The position numbers and the translations under genes are program-made. Source: Salisapilia sapeloensis (Eukaryota; Oomycota; Peronosporomycetes; Peronosporales; Salisapiliaceae). From it: a stretch of 33,739 bases of DNA. Below, in pieces: positions 1 through 8,511 of the stretch. The notes beneath the pieces are model-generated. The model was not told the origin of the DNA and did not search any database. It was given only the letters and a program-made list of their open reading frames with translations. Within the stretch, counting starts at the first letter, position 1. Every line of letters begins with the position of its first letter. The DNA lies in assembly GCA_023334545.1 (NCBI GenBank), contig JAADVB010000208.1, positions 1-33,739 of the forward strand. The letters run 5' to 3'.

Positions 1-626
1 CATTCTTCTCTTGTTTCGAGTCCAAGCTTGGAAGGGTCTCATCCAGCACAGGTCCACCAGGAACACCAGACCAAGACAGGAAGCTTGGTAGAAGATACTT
101 ATTTCGGCCCTGACAAGTTCAGTCGCCATCACCCACAGTAGTTTTCACCTTATCATAAAAACGCGAAAACCTTCGATAATTAGTTGAGATACCCCTTAAT
201 GCTCCCTTCTTTTCAGAAAAATCCGTGGACGGCACAATTATGGATTGTTTACAGAACTAAAGGCGAATATCATAAACGGAAACCTGACCCTCTTTATATC
301 GTATTAAACTTGTGTCATCATGATACTCATGCCAACTCACATCTCTGCGCTGCTACATGATCACACGTTCATCACGGTGCTTGTCCCACTGCTTCTAGTT
401 AATAGAACCCTATACATGTATCCAATGAGCATACACTCTACAAGCTGATCCGGCCTATCAAACGGGTTCCTAGCCTGAGAAGTTGCATGGAGAACCTCTA
501 CCACACAATAATCAACCCATGCGAACAGTACTGTAAAATTAAGACAAAATTTAAAAGCCCTACCCTGTATATATTATCATCCAATCATCAATGCGGATGA
601 AAATACCGACAAAATTCCACAATTGG
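1..626. other. Left-edge non-coding stretch
   Basis: I see no supported gene here. Base composition is AT-rich with many stops in all frames. The last part leads into the promoter of the first membrane-protein gene. The 3' end of a gene lying to the left could reach in, but nothing shows it. Confidence 0.5.
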
Positions 627-642
627 TGTCATTCTCGTATTG
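627..642 (+). promoter_or_regulatory. Oomycete-type initiator of MARVEL-like gene 1
   Basis: TCATTCT at 629-635 matches the oomycete initiator TCAYTYY exactly. It lies about 50 bp before the ATG at 682, the spacing expected for a short oomycete 5' leader. Downstream bases match the extended element only in part. Confidence 0.55.
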
Positions 643-681
643 TCAGTGCCGCAGACAAGAGCAAGCACAGAGGAGAAAGCC

Positions 682-1239
682 ATGCTCACTCTCAACTCAA
701 ACACCGTCGCGTACTCGCGCATCGGCGGTCGTGCCGCCCAATTCGTCTTCTGTCTTATCGGACTTTCGACCACATCTGCAGCGCTTAAATTTGGAAGTAG
801 TGCTGCCGTCTTTACGATTCTAATGACGTACACCGGCATGCTCCTTGGACTGTGGTATCTCGGAGCAATCGAGGTGTACCATTATTGCCCACGCCCGCAA
901 CTGATGATGGAACGCGGATTGGACGGGTTGATGGCGTTCATGCTCCTGATTGCTGCCATTGTCCTCGGTACTTCGTGGCCCGCGTCGGATTGTAATGCGT
1001 ATCATTTCCAGTGCGGCAATCTCCATGCAGGCGTTGCCTTTTCCGTGCTCGGAATGGTCGCCTTCTTGCTCACGCTAGGACTGACGTTCGTGCAAACGGA
1101 GACGTTTGCACCGTCCGAGATGTCTGTGTCACACGGAAATGATGCCTCGGCCGACTACCGGGAAGAACGCACGCCGACGAACAACACCAACTTGTCACCT
1201 CTCGGAGCCGACAAGCAAGATCCAGTTGCACATGTATAA
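682..1239 (+). CDS. Four-helix MARVEL-like membrane protein 1
   Basis: The protein has 185 aa and no intron. Hydrophobic segments lie near residues 17-36, 42-63, 78-98 and 116-137, with a short N-terminus and a polar C-terminal tail of about 45 residues, so both ends probably face the cytosol. The loop between helices 3 and 4 holds two cysteines (104 and 111), a spacing seen in MARVEL/tetraspan proteins and possibly a disulfide. The segment LDGLMAFMLLIAAIVL recurs as VDGVYALFLLIAAIVL in the gene at 3497. The ATG at 682 is the first in frame and sits about 50 bp after an initiator match. It is the first of six related genes. MARVEL proteins act in membrane apposition and vesicle traffic; the role here is unknown. 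The family call is by topology and loop cysteines, not by a profile search. Confidence 0.75.
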   Translation: MLTLNSNTVAYSRIGGRAAQFVFCLIGLSTTSAALKFGSSAAVFTILMTYTGMLLGLWYLGAIEVYHYCPRPQLMMERGLDGLMAFMLLIAAIVLGTSWPASDCNAYHFQCGNLHAGVAFSVLGMVAFLLTLGLTFVQTETFAPSEMSVSHGNDASADYREERTPTNNTNLSPLGADKQDPVAHV

Positions 1240-1581
1240 GCTTTTGAATTTTAATTTTTCTTGTTTCAAATGAACGTCGCAAGCCCTTTTCATATCCAGT
1301 TCTTGAGTCTTTCCACGGATACATGTTGGTGCCTGCATGATGACAACCTGCGTCTAGTAGATGTGACTGTTCACTCAAGATGAAAGCCGGAGGTGGTAAG
1401 TAATTGACTGTCGGCAGTTTTTTCTTAATGACGTCGCCATCAACATCCACTGATGGATATGTCTATCTCGAGACTATTGTATTGTTCTAAACGTTCGAAG
1501 ATGGCAGTGTCCAGAGAGCGTCGTCATCATACGCGCGGACGAAGACGTTCGCTTCCGGCTAGCTCGAATTTGCTTGGGAGA

Positions 1582-1597
1582 GCTCAGTATTCAAGTT
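1582..1597 (+). promoter_or_regulatory. Core promoter match before MARVEL-like gene 2
   Basis: GCTCAGTATTCAAGTT matches the oomycete extended core promoter GCTCATTYYNCAWTTT at 13 of 16 positions. It lies 28 bp before the ATG at 1626. Its position supports that ATG as the start and makes an upstream extension unlikely. Confidence 0.5.
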
Positions 1598-1625
1598 GCC
1601 TCCAACTCCTCAAGCCTCTAACACT

Positions 1626-2189
1626 ATGGCATCCGGCCCCGAAGCTAGCTTACCGTTTGAAGAGCTACAACTCCGTTGGGTTCAGTTCGTCATCACAGTC
1701 GTGACTCTGGTCATGCCTGCCATCTGCATACAATGTGTAGCGGATGCATCACCAGAGACCATCATTGCCATCTCCTCTCTATTCCTGATGAACTTCATCA
1801 TGCCGTTTTACTTGCTTTTGTCCAAATGTGTGAACTGCATCAGCACACCGTCAAAGCGTGCGAGGAAAATGATGGATATCATCCTTTGTACGCTCCTAGC
1901 TCTCCAGATTTCCATTTGCATGCTATGGTTGATCCAGGCAATAAAGGAATATGACGAAGAATGGGAATTGATCTGGGTTCTTGCTACCATCCTACTTTGC
2001 TGTGTCGCGACCTTGGGTGTGCTGATGAAGATACTGCTTACGACGACAAAGGAAGAAATGAGTGAAGCATCGGACTCGGGGATCGTGGTCGAAGAAGGCA
2101 AAGTTATCAATGACTCAAGCATCTACTATGAGATGGGGGACTCAAAGATCATCACTTCTAACCGTCGCTCGGAATCCATAGCGGGATAA
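1626..2189 (+). CDS. Four-helix MARVEL-like membrane protein 2
   Basis: The protein has 187 aa and no intron. Hydrophobic helices lie near residues 17-38, 45-66, 82-105 and 114-138. A basic loop (SKRARKMMD) precedes helix 3; the same basic-MxxxD pattern precedes helix 3 in genes 4 and 5 (MRIIDC, MRILDI), which places this gene in their subgroup. The C-terminal tail of about 48 residues is acidic and contains a tyrosine (SSIYYEMGD) that could be a sorting or phosphorylation site; that is inference. The start at 1626 is the first ATG after a core promoter match. It is the most divergent member of the array. Function unknown. Confidence 0.7.
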   Translation: MASGPEASLPFEELQLRWVQFVITVVTLVMPAICIQCVADASPETIIAISSLFLMNFIMPFYLLLSKCVNCISTPSKRARKMMDIILCTLLALQISICMLWLIQAIKEYDEEWELIWVLATILLCCVATLGVLMKILLTTTKEEMSEASDSGIVVEEGKVINDSSIYYEMGDSKIITSNRRSESIAG

Positions 2190-2477
2190 GGAACTAGCTA
2201 CATACGTGAATTTTCAATCGCACTCGAAGCCACTACGGATGATTTCCAGTGATTTCAGGTTAGCTTTATCTACATTTGTTTTGCCTAGTTACTTTAGCAC
2301 CATAATTGTTAGCCAGAATGCGTTCCACATTGACCACCTACGAGCTCATAGTTGTGGTTTCTTTCTACGTTTCGATAGAAGTAGAGTCAGTTTAATACCC
2401 AACATCTTCAAGTATCCTTTACATGCTTTCTCTGTAAAAGTATGTTTTATATTATACTATTAAATAGTATATTATGT

Positions 2478-2558
2478 GACAGCTTGGCCGAGTGGTTAAG
2501 GCGATAGACTAGAAATCTATTGGGGCAACCCGCGTGAGTTCAAATCTCACAGCTGTCG
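2478..2558 (+). tRNA. tRNA-Ser (anticodon AGA)
   Basis: The acceptor stem GACAGCT pairs with AGCTGTC, with G as discriminator base at 2558. The D-arm contains TGGCCGAGTGG (A box). The anticodon stem ATAGA/TCTAT closes the loop CTAGAAA, giving anticodon AGA at 2511-2513, which reads TCT and, with inosine, TCC/TCA. A long variable arm (TGGGG...CCCGCG) is typical of tRNA-Ser, and the T-arm is GTGAG/CTCAC with GTTCAAATC as B box. There is no intron. Length of 81 nt suits a class II tRNA. It interrupts the membrane-protein array. Confidence 0.97.
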
Positions 2559-2564
2559 ATTATC

Positions 2565-2575
2565 TTTTGTTTTTG
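2565..2575 (+). terminator. Pol III terminator of tRNA-Ser
   Basis: TTTTG followed by TTTTT starts 7 bases after the tRNA 3' end. Runs of four or more T on the coding strand stop RNA polymerase III. Confidence 0.7.
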
Positions 2576-3465
2576 CCTATAGGTTTTTCATGTAGATGCT
2601 TGGATTTTGGATACGAGCAAGTGTTTTGTCTATTTCTAGGAATCAGAGATGCTACGGGATGCCGAGCTTGTTAATGTAAACATTGGAAGGGAGAAATGAG
2701 ACGTGTAGATGACTCTACGAAGCGTATACTCGGATGAAGAATCAAGATGAAAGTAAATACCATGGACTAAAGCTGAATACGCATAAGAGCAGCAACAGCC
2801 ACGGATGCTAATAAATGTTTATTGTGACGGAGATTTTATGGTGCTAATAAATGTATCGTCATAGCAAAGGAAAGGAGTGGTAGTTTGCGTTCTTTAACAC
2901 AGAGTGCGAAAGTCAAGGGCTAGATGGATAGGGAGCCATTCAAGCTTTCATATTGCTGATAGCGAAAAGCAGAGCTACTTGCGTGTCCTTATACTCGCCG
3001 ATCAGCTCCTTCCTATTATCTCCAAAGCATTATAGAACTGTGAAATCTGGCAGAGACCACGAGTAACATAAAGCTCTCCCACAAGATATTCTTGATTACC
3101 ATCACACCGGAGAGGAGAATGGTAAAGCAGCACACCACTTCAACAATTCTTTGGCCTTTAGTTTTAAAACAGTGGTTACACATATCGTACATCATCTCCA
3201 TCTACATGCAGATAGCTCTAGATTTCGTGCTTTTACTTCTTCTTGCTAAAGTAATCTACTTTAATTTTCACTTACTGGATTCTCATGCGCACAGATTAGG
3301 TCATGCTTGTAAGAGCGGTCGATCCCATGTCACATGCTGAAACTATCTCTTGCCTACTTACTAGGGTCAACTACTCTGGCTTTCCATATCGAAAAGCCTT
3401 TCTGGGTGGAACGGTCGACCGTTTCGCCTCTGACGCCTACATTCCACGTTGAAAATTTCTTTCCT
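2576..3465. other. Intergenic stretch between the tRNA and MARVEL-like gene 3
   Basis: About 900 bp without a supported gene. A 13-bp direct repeat TGCTAATAAATGT occurs at 2806-2818 and 2842-2854. A short minus-strand reading frame (3016-3201, 61 aa, ATG start) contains one hydrophobic stretch but no initiator or family resemblance that I can see. It might be the remnant of a further array member; the evidence is weak. Confidence 0.4.
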
Positions 3466-3472
3466 TCATTCT
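3466..3472 (+). promoter_or_regulatory. Oomycete-type initiator of MARVEL-like gene 3
   Basis: TCATTCT is an exact TCAYTYY match, 25-31 bp before the ATG at 3497. The same heptamer precedes gene 1. Confidence 0.5.
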
Positions 3473-3496
3473 CTATCTTGCCAGCTTGCAAGCACA

Positions 3497-4012
3497 ATGA
3501 AGTTTGTGCATGCCATGACCCCTGCTGCGAGGAATCGTACTTCGGCTATAGTCCGAGGTATCCAGGCGCTGTGTGCCTTGATTGCCTTTAGCGCCACTGC
3601 GGCTGGTAATCACCACAAAATTACCAGTGCCTCGGTCTTTACGATCGTTGTGACTTTCTTCTCGACACTACTGTCTTTGGGTTACCTTATCGGTGTCCAC
3701 AAGACGAACATGCTTGCTATGCCACCCGTTCGTATCCAGCGAGCTGTGGATGGAGTCTATGCCCTCTTCTTACTGATTGCAGCGATCGTACTTTCGCAAA
3801 GCAAGCACGTGGATCACAGTAGCAATCTACAAGCTGGTGTTGCTTTCACTGTGTTTACTTTCATCGCGATGGTTGCATCCGTCGGTCTCACGTACGTTCC
3901 GACTGAAGCAGTGAAAGACACGGACAAGACCGAGTTTTTGGAGCAAGGTGGAGTCTACAAGCAGCAGTTCACGCCCAGGACCGAACCGACCGCAGCGTGT
4001 GCTTCTGTCTAA
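3497..4012 (+). CDS. Four-helix MARVEL-like membrane protein 3
   Basis: The protein has 171 aa and no intron. Hydrophobic helices lie near residues 19-37, 44-66, 83-100 and 112-134. It is closest to gene 1: SASVFTIVVTF aligns with SAAVFTILMTY, the helix 3 cores align (VDGVYALFLLIAAIVL with LDGLMAFMLLIAAIVL), and LQAGVAFTVFTFIAMV aligns with LHAGVAFSVLGMVAFL. Unlike gene 1 it lacks the two cysteines in the helix 3-4 loop, so that loop is not held by a disulfide. The tail ends in a short Thr/Pro-rich stretch. The ATG at 3497 is the first in frame after the initiator. Function unknown. Confidence 0.75.
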   Translation: MKFVHAMTPAARNRTSAIVRGIQALCALIAFSATAAGNHHKITSASVFTIVVTFFSTLLSLGYLIGVHKTNMLAMPPVRIQRAVDGVYALFLLIAAIVLSQSKHVDHSSNLQAGVAFTVFTFIAMVASVGLTYVPTEAVKDTDKTEFLEQGGVYKQQFTPRTEPTAACASV

Positions 4013-4710
4013 GCAATTAATAGCACCAACCTCCATTTTTACCATTTCCACCCTATCTTAAATTCTTTCTATAGATAAATAACTTTTATTAAAGGACACT
4101 TTACCACTTCAAAGGACTGAATATCCACTCTGTCGCTTGCGATAACAGTGAAACATGCAGGAAGGATAAAGAGGCGGCTAGCGTATGCAACAAACGTGCT
4201 CGACAATGGTGCGACCGTTCCTATTAGAAAGTTGCAAGGCAAGGATACTCTGATGATGATCTAGTTATCATTTAGTTGACACTCAGGCGATAGTTTCTCT
4301 TGTTTTCCGAAGGTTTCTGGACCGAATCGACAAGAGTATCCATCTCACTTGCGTACTATGAGGAGAGTACGCATTAAAAATCCATCTTGCAGTCATCTTG
4401 CCGCCATCTTTCTATTTTTCTGATGACGGGTGAAACGACTGGTGTGTGTCCAGATAACCGAAGGGGTGATAGCAAGAAGATTTTATGGTTTCGTGCTTTC
4501 CTGTATATGATGGCGATCCACTCTATCTCAACAGACGCATGTAACCGCATAAATCTTGGGTTTCCGACTGTCGATAGTTTGCATAGGAACAAGGTCATAC
4601 GTTCAATGCAAGATAACCGATTGTTCATCAAAACAATGTACAAATCGAATACTGGAAGTGGTGCATGATGATACCAGCTATCCACTTCCAGAGCTTCACT
4701 TGCTCCTCGA
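4013..4710. other. Intergenic region, left copy of the duplicated segment
   Basis: No supported gene. From about 4240 onward it resembles 5480-5930, the region before gene 5, at an offset of about 1228-1229 bp (for example TTTCCGACTGTCGATA at 4561 and 5789). It contains the first of three copies of a GAATCGACAAGAGTAT-like word (about 4324). Reading frames on both strands here have no family features. Confidence 0.55.
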
Positions 4711-4726
4711 TCTCATTTTCCAACTT
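4711..4726 (+). promoter_or_regulatory. Strong oomycete core promoter of MARVEL-like gene 4
   Basis: TCTCATTTTCCAACTT matches GCTCATTYYNCAWTTT at 14 of 16 positions and includes a perfect initiator TCATTTT. The ATG at 4763 is about 37 bp downstream. Confidence 0.7.
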
Positions 4727-4762
4727 GCTTTCGACTGCTAACACCAAAAGCCTCCGTACAAT

Positions 4763-5275
4763 ATGTTTGAGCGTGCCTCCCCTGAAAACCTCTCCAAGAC
4801 TAGAAACTGGGCTCGTTGGGTCCAACTCGTGACCAGCTTACTCACAATCATATGCCTATCTACCGGCTTCATGTTTGATTACAATGGCGGTATCACCTTT
4901 GGCGTCCTAGTTCACGTCGCGACCCTTTCGCTGTCGGTGTACTACCTCCTTGTTGTCCGATGGGTGGATTGGTGTGAGCTGCCTACCAAATCGAGAATGC
5001 GCATTATTGACTGCATCCTAATGTTTCTATTGATCTGTGCGGTGGGCGCACCGTCATTCGGGGCCGTCGCCCTCGCGACTGGGGTCATCTTTGCCTACAT
5101 CTTCATGATCGTACACTTCATCGCCCTGGGCGTGCTCATCGCACTCTCTTGTGCGCCGGAGAAACATGGTGTGGAGATGACACCAGCTCCAGCCGCTGAA
5201 ACCCAGCCGAACGCCACCTACCAAGCTCAGACTACTCCTCTCTCGCGACCAAATCCGAATGAACTTCTCGTCTAG
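4763..5275 (+). CDS. Four-helix MARVEL-like membrane protein 4 (tandem copy with 5)
   Basis: The protein has 170 aa and no intron. Hydrophobic helices lie near residues 18-36, 44-65, 80-96 and 108-130. By hand count it is identical to the gene 5 protein at about 77 of 170 positions with no gap, and the start (MFERASPENLSKTR against MFKRVSPSNLSKSR), helix 1, the GGITFG turn and the LSCAP end of helix 4 are best kept. Residues 91-112, the end of helix 3 and the following loop, are nearly unrelated between the two. The tail is Pro/Gln/Thr-rich and ends PNPNELLV. The first ATG after a strong core promoter was taken as the start. Function unknown. Confidence 0.75.
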   Translation: MFERASPENLSKTRNWARWVQLVTSLLTIICLSTGFMFDYNGGITFGVLVHVATLSLSVYYLLVVRWVDWCELPTKSRMRIIDCILMFLLICAVGAPSFGAVALATGVIFAYIFMIVHFIALGVLIALSCAPEKHGVEMTPAPAAETQPNATYQAQTTPLSRPNPNELLV

Positions 5276-5938
5276 ACATGATGGATATAGTGTCTACTAC
5301 CAAAGCAACTTTCGCTTTACTCTCGTAAATTTCAATGAAACTTTTTTCTTTCCACCTTCATGATTGTACTGAACTTGTATCATATACTGCCCACATATTT
5401 ACTTATTGTACGATCCATCCAGCTCCCTAGTATAAGTATGTACGGGTTTCTATCAAATAGTAACTTACGAGGGATACACTAGTGACGATCTAGTTATTGT
5501 CTGGTTACCATCCTGAAGATGCTTTCTCTTCCTGTCTAAAACTTTCTTGACTGAATTGATAAAAGTATCCATGTCACTTGTGTATTACGATGCACTTGGT
5601 AATCAAGTCTCTATCTAGCGATTGTAATGCCCCATCTCTTCATATTTTTGATCATAAATGCCACGAATGCAAAGAGGCCTGGGTCGCCGCAATTATTATA
5701 CCGATAGGATTTATGATATTTTGCTTTCCAGGCTAGAAGGGTACTTTCTTAGAGTCGAATCGACAAAAGTATTGGTGTATCTCTTGGCTTTCCGACTGTC
5801 GATACTATAGTCACGACCACGATCATCTGTTTGAATCGATGCCTGATTGCATTTCATTTTGCAATCATAGACTTGGATACTAGCTACGCTGCATGATACT
5901 ACTAGCCATCTACTCCTAGCTCTCATCTTGTTGCTCAA
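5276..5938. other. Intergenic region, right copy of the duplicated segment
   Basis: No supported gene. The first part (about 5290-5400) resembles the 3' flank of gene 5 (about 6520-6620), including ACTTTC, TGTACTGAAC and ATACTGTCC-like words. The later part resembles the 5' flank of gene 4. Copies two and three of the GAATCGACAARAGTAT-like word are at about 5553 and 5757, so this copy has one more than the other. Confidence 0.55.
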
Positions 5939-5954
5939 CTTCATTTATCAATTT
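5939..5954 (+). promoter_or_regulatory. Oomycete core promoter of MARVEL-like gene 5
   Basis: CTTCATTTATCAATTT matches GCTCATTYYNCAWTTT at 13 of 16 positions, with the flanking CAWTTT part complete. It is 37 bp before the ATG at 5991, the same spacing as in gene 4. Confidence 0.65.
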
Positions 5955-5990
5955 GCATCCGACTACCAACACCAACAGACCAAGTGCAAC

Positions 5991-6503
5991 ATGTTTAAGC
6001 GTGTCTCTCCTAGCAATCTCTCTAAATCACGGACCTTGGCTCGTTGGGTCCAGCTATTGTGCAGCGTCTGCACGATTATAAGCCTCTGTACTGGGTTTAT
6101 CGATGAATTTAGTGGTGGTATCACTTTTGGTGTTGTCATCAACATCGTGGCCTTTTTGATGGCTGTATACTACCTCGTCGTTGTCAGACGAAACAAGTCG
6201 AACAAAGCGCCTTCCAAGGCGAAAATGCGCATACTCGACATCGTTGAACTCGTTTTGCTCGTTGGTGCATTGAGCTCACAGTCAACTTGGAACTCCGATC
6301 ACTCGATTGAGTTCTACGTGAGCTATACCTTCATGGTCATACACTTCTTCGCGCTGGTGTTCCTCATTCTATTATCCTGTGCGCCGGATTCGAGTGCTAC
6401 TGAACCGATACAGGCTCCAATTGTTGAAGCTCAACCGAATGTCGTCTACGAAGTTCGTACGGCCCCACTTGCGAAACCAAACCAACAAGAAAACCAAGTC
6501 TAG
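5991..6503 (+). CDS. Four-helix MARVEL-like membrane protein 5 (tandem copy with 4)
   Basis: The protein has 170 aa, exactly as long as the gene 4 product, and no intron. The helices fall at the same positions. The basic stretch RRNKSNKAPSKAKMR before helix 3 is more strongly charged than in gene 4. The helix 3-4 loop (residues 97-108, STWNSDHSIEFY) is polar and acidic where gene 4 is small and hydrophobic. The tail keeps the pattern P-x6-E-x-QPN-x2-Y. The start at 5991 is the first ATG after the promoter match. The pair arose by duplication of a unit of about 1.23 kb that included flanking DNA. Function unknown. Confidence 0.75.
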   Translation: MFKRVSPSNLSKSRTLARWVQLLCSVCTIISLCTGFIDEFSGGITFGVVINIVAFLMAVYYLVVVRRNKSNKAPSKAKMRILDIVELVLLVGALSSQSTWNSDHSIEFYVSYTFMVIHFFALVFLILLSCAPDSSATEPIQAPIVEAQPNVVYEVRTAPLAKPNQQENQV

Positions 6504-6702
6504 ACATCATCGACCAAGTGTCCACTATCCAAGTTTCTACATTACTTTTGTAACTTTCAATAAAACTTCTTCTCCTGACCAAGATAACTGTACTGAACCT
6601 ATATTACATACTGTCCTCACCCTTCTATGGGTACGGACTGTCCAGCCTCACATTTAAAAGTATCTGTGGGTCTCTTTCCACTCTTGTTCCAAGTTCCCGA
6701 AG

Positions 6703-6894
6703 ATGGCCACTTTGACCATTACTGTATGCGCCTTTCTCTGTTGCATACCTTCGATGGCCTCACTTGCGACTGATGTTCCTTGCTGTTGCCGGCATTCTTC
6801 CATACACTCCAGGCGACCCCTGGACGTCTGCTTCCCACAGAGCGGCATGCGACGACTCCACGCGTTTTTCTGGATTCTATACTCCCGCATGTAA
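6703..6894 (+). CDS. Possible small secreted protein or gene relic
   Basis: A 63-aa frame starts with ATG and a signal-peptide-like stretch (MATLTITVCAFLCCIPSMAS). It contains seven cysteines, among them CCC, but ends after an ordinary-looking basic tail. The overlapping frame from about 6764 stays open for a further stretch with two more cysteines, so a frameshift or a small intron could link the signal peptide to it. I do not recognise a family. It lies between two membrane-protein genes. It may be chance coding potential. Confidence 0.25.
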   Translation: MATLTITVCAFLCCIPSMASLATDVPCCCRHSSIHSRRPLDVCFPQSGMRRLHAFFWILYSRM

Positions 6895-6938
6895 CTTCAT
6901 ATCAATCATGGAAATTTACTCTCGTCATCAACTCCACC

Positions 6939-6945
6939 TCACTTT
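6939..6945 (+). promoter_or_regulatory. Oomycete-type initiator of MARVEL-like gene 6
   Basis: TCACTTT is an exact TCAYTYY match, about 34-40 bp before the ATG at 6979. Confidence 0.5.
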
Positions 6946-6978
6946 TACAAGCGCAAAAGAGAGCGACAAGGAAGACCA

Positions 6979-7458
6979 ATGGATGAGCGAACAGTCAGGT
7001 GTCTACGTATCACAGGACGAGCACTTCAAATGGCAGCATCCACCACAGCTTTAGTTGCTGCAACAGACTACTCGACCACAGGTCCAGTGTTCATCTATGT
7101 CTTATTGGCAACGTATACAACGACTGTCTTTGCCTTTTGGCATCTCGTGTGCATCGAAATGTTCCGATGCGCCACCAGACCAGAGCCCCGACTCAGTCTC
7201 GTATCAGATCTGGTCATGTTCGTTCTCGTCGCCACTAGTGGTACGCTACTGGCACTCCCATCTAGCTGCACGTCTTCCGACTGCTTTGTACCACAGATAG
7301 TCATGAGTAGTGCCTTTATCGCGTCCGGCGCATTCGCCTGGACGATTGCCGTGGCATTTATGAAAAAAGAAAAGAAACCAAAAGAGTACTGGCTCGAGCA
7401 GTCCTGGCTAGCAACATCCCAGGCCCCATCGGCATGTATGAGTGAAGCCATCATCTAA
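6979..7458 (+). CDS. Four-helix MARVEL-like membrane protein 6
   Basis: The protein has 159 aa and no intron. Hydrophobic helices lie near residues 14-30, 34-56, 74-93 and 105-128. It belongs with genes 1 and 3: RCLRITGRALQMAAS aligns with the RIGGRAAQ and RGIQAL starts, and the helix 3-4 loop carries two cysteines (CTSSDC) as gene 1 does with CNAYHFQC. A run of lysines (KKEKKPK) directly follows helix 4, which fits a cytosolic tail. The ATG at 6979 follows an initiator match. It is the last member of the array; its stop is 58 bp from that of the convergent ETF gene. Function unknown. Confidence 0.72.
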   Translation: MDERTVRCLRITGRALQMAASTTALVAATDYSTTGPVFIYVLLATYTTTVFAFWHLVCIEMFRCATRPEPRLSLVSDLVMFVLVATSGTLLALPSSCTSSDCFVPQIVMSSAFIASGAFAWTIAVAFMKKEKKPKEYWLEQSWLATSQAPSACMSEAII

Positions 7459-7515
7459 TACAAGTATTTTTCAACGCCTGCATCGGAACGCATCTCGTTC
7501 TTGTATTTGAATTGA

Positions 7516-8511
7516 TTAGACTTTTTCGGTCATGTCCGGCACGGCTTCGAAGAGGTCGGCAACGAGACCATAGTCGGCCACTTGGAAGATGGGCGCTTCT
7601 TCATCCTTGTTAATCGCCACGATCGTCTTCGAGTCTTTCATACCAGCAAGATGTTGGATCGCACCGGAGATACCGACGGCAACGTACAGCTCGGGCGCCA
7701 CCACTTTTCCGGTCTGACCGACTTGCAGCTCATTCGGGACATAGCCAGCGTCCACGGCTGCGCGGGAGGCACCGACGGCACCACCCAACTTGTCCGCGAG
7801 TTTGTACAACATTTCAAAGTTCTCTCCGTTCTTCAGTCCACGACCACCAGAGATGACGATGCCGGCAGCAGACAAGTCCGGGCGTTCCGACTGCGACACT
7901 TCTTCCGAGACGAACGACGTCTTGCCAAAAGTAGGCGACTCGGGCGCGTCCGAGACGGAGGCACTTCCACCTTCAGCTGCGGATTTTTCAAAGCTCGTGG
8001 CACGAACGGTCATGAGTTTCACGGCATCCGAAGTCTTGACCTCCGCCAAGGCGTTGCCGGCGTACGTCGGTCGCACAAAGGTTTCCTTGTCCTTGACGTC
8101 AATAATGTCGGACAGCGGTGCAGCATCCAATTTGGCACCAAGTCGAGGCATGTAGGACTTGGAGGCGTTTGAGGACGGCGCAAGGATGTAGTTGAACGGC
8201 GAGTTCGCGTGTGCCGTTGCGAGCAATTCCGTGACTTCCTCGGCGACGATCTTGTCGAATTTCGCATCCTTGGCGTGGACGACGGAGGCAACGCCAGGGA
8301 GCTTGGCTGCGTTCTGAGCCAGTTCGTCGGCCGTGCTGCCAAGCACAAGGACGGTGACATCTTCACCAATCTTGCTTGCGGCCGTGAGGGTGCTGAGCGT
8401 GCCTGGCGTCACGTCCTTGTTGTTGCCGCTCTCGGCAACCACGAGCGTGGACATGGGCGCCCTGGACGCGATGGACGAAGCTACCTTGCGGGACAGTTGA
8501 CGAGCTAGCAT
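7516..8511 (-). CDS. ETFA: Electron transfer flavoprotein alpha subunit, mitochondrial
   Basis: The 331-aa product carries electrons from acyl-CoA and other matrix dehydrogenases to ETF-ubiquinone oxidoreductase, as a heterodimer with ETF beta and with one FAD. The N-terminus ([19 protein letters not shown]) is basic and Ser/Ala-rich, as expected for a matrix targeting peptide. The N-terminal nucleotide-binding-like domain spans about residues 20-200. The C-terminal FAD domain begins at [12 protein letters not shown] and contains [13 protein letters not shown] and then [21 protein letters not shown], the ETF alpha signature. The length suits the family. The first true ATG is at 8511; a GTG three codons upstream is not used in eukaryotes. 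The gene has no intron. Confidence 0.96.
   Translation of the reverse strand: MLARQLSRKVASSIASRAPMSTLVVAESGNNKDVTPGTLSTLTAASKIGEDVTVLVLGSTADELAQNAAKLPGVASVVHAKDAKFDKIVAEEVTELLATAHANSPFNYILAPSSNASKSYMPRLGAKLDAAPLSDIIDVKDKETFVRPTYAGNALAEVKTSDAVKLMTVRATSFEKSAAEGGSASVSDAPESPTFGKTSFVSEEVSQSERPDLSAAGIVISGGRGLKNGENFEMLYKLADKLGGAVGASRAAVDAGYVPNELQVGQTGKVVAPELYVAVGISGAIQHLAGMKDSKTIVAINKDEEAPIFQVADYGLVADLFEAVPDMTEKV

Noticed and set aside
640-681. Extension of MARVEL-like gene 1 upstream of ATG 682
   Set aside because: It would start at TTG, not used as a nuclear start here, and lies within the leader after the initiator. The same reasoning removed upstream TTG/GTG extensions at 1596, 3449, 5928, 8520, 12739, 20518 and 29745.
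1070-1450. 126-aa minus-strand frame overlapping the end of MARVEL-like gene 1
   Set aside because: Half of it is antisense to a supported gene; the rest shows no domain or promoter.
3016-3201. 61-aa minus-strand frame with one hydrophobic stretch
   Set aside because: It has an ATG but shows no similarity to the array proteins that I can align, and no initiator.
7582-8172. 196-aa open frame antisense to ETFA
   Set aside because: Overlaps a certain gene completely; Arg/His-rich shadow composition.
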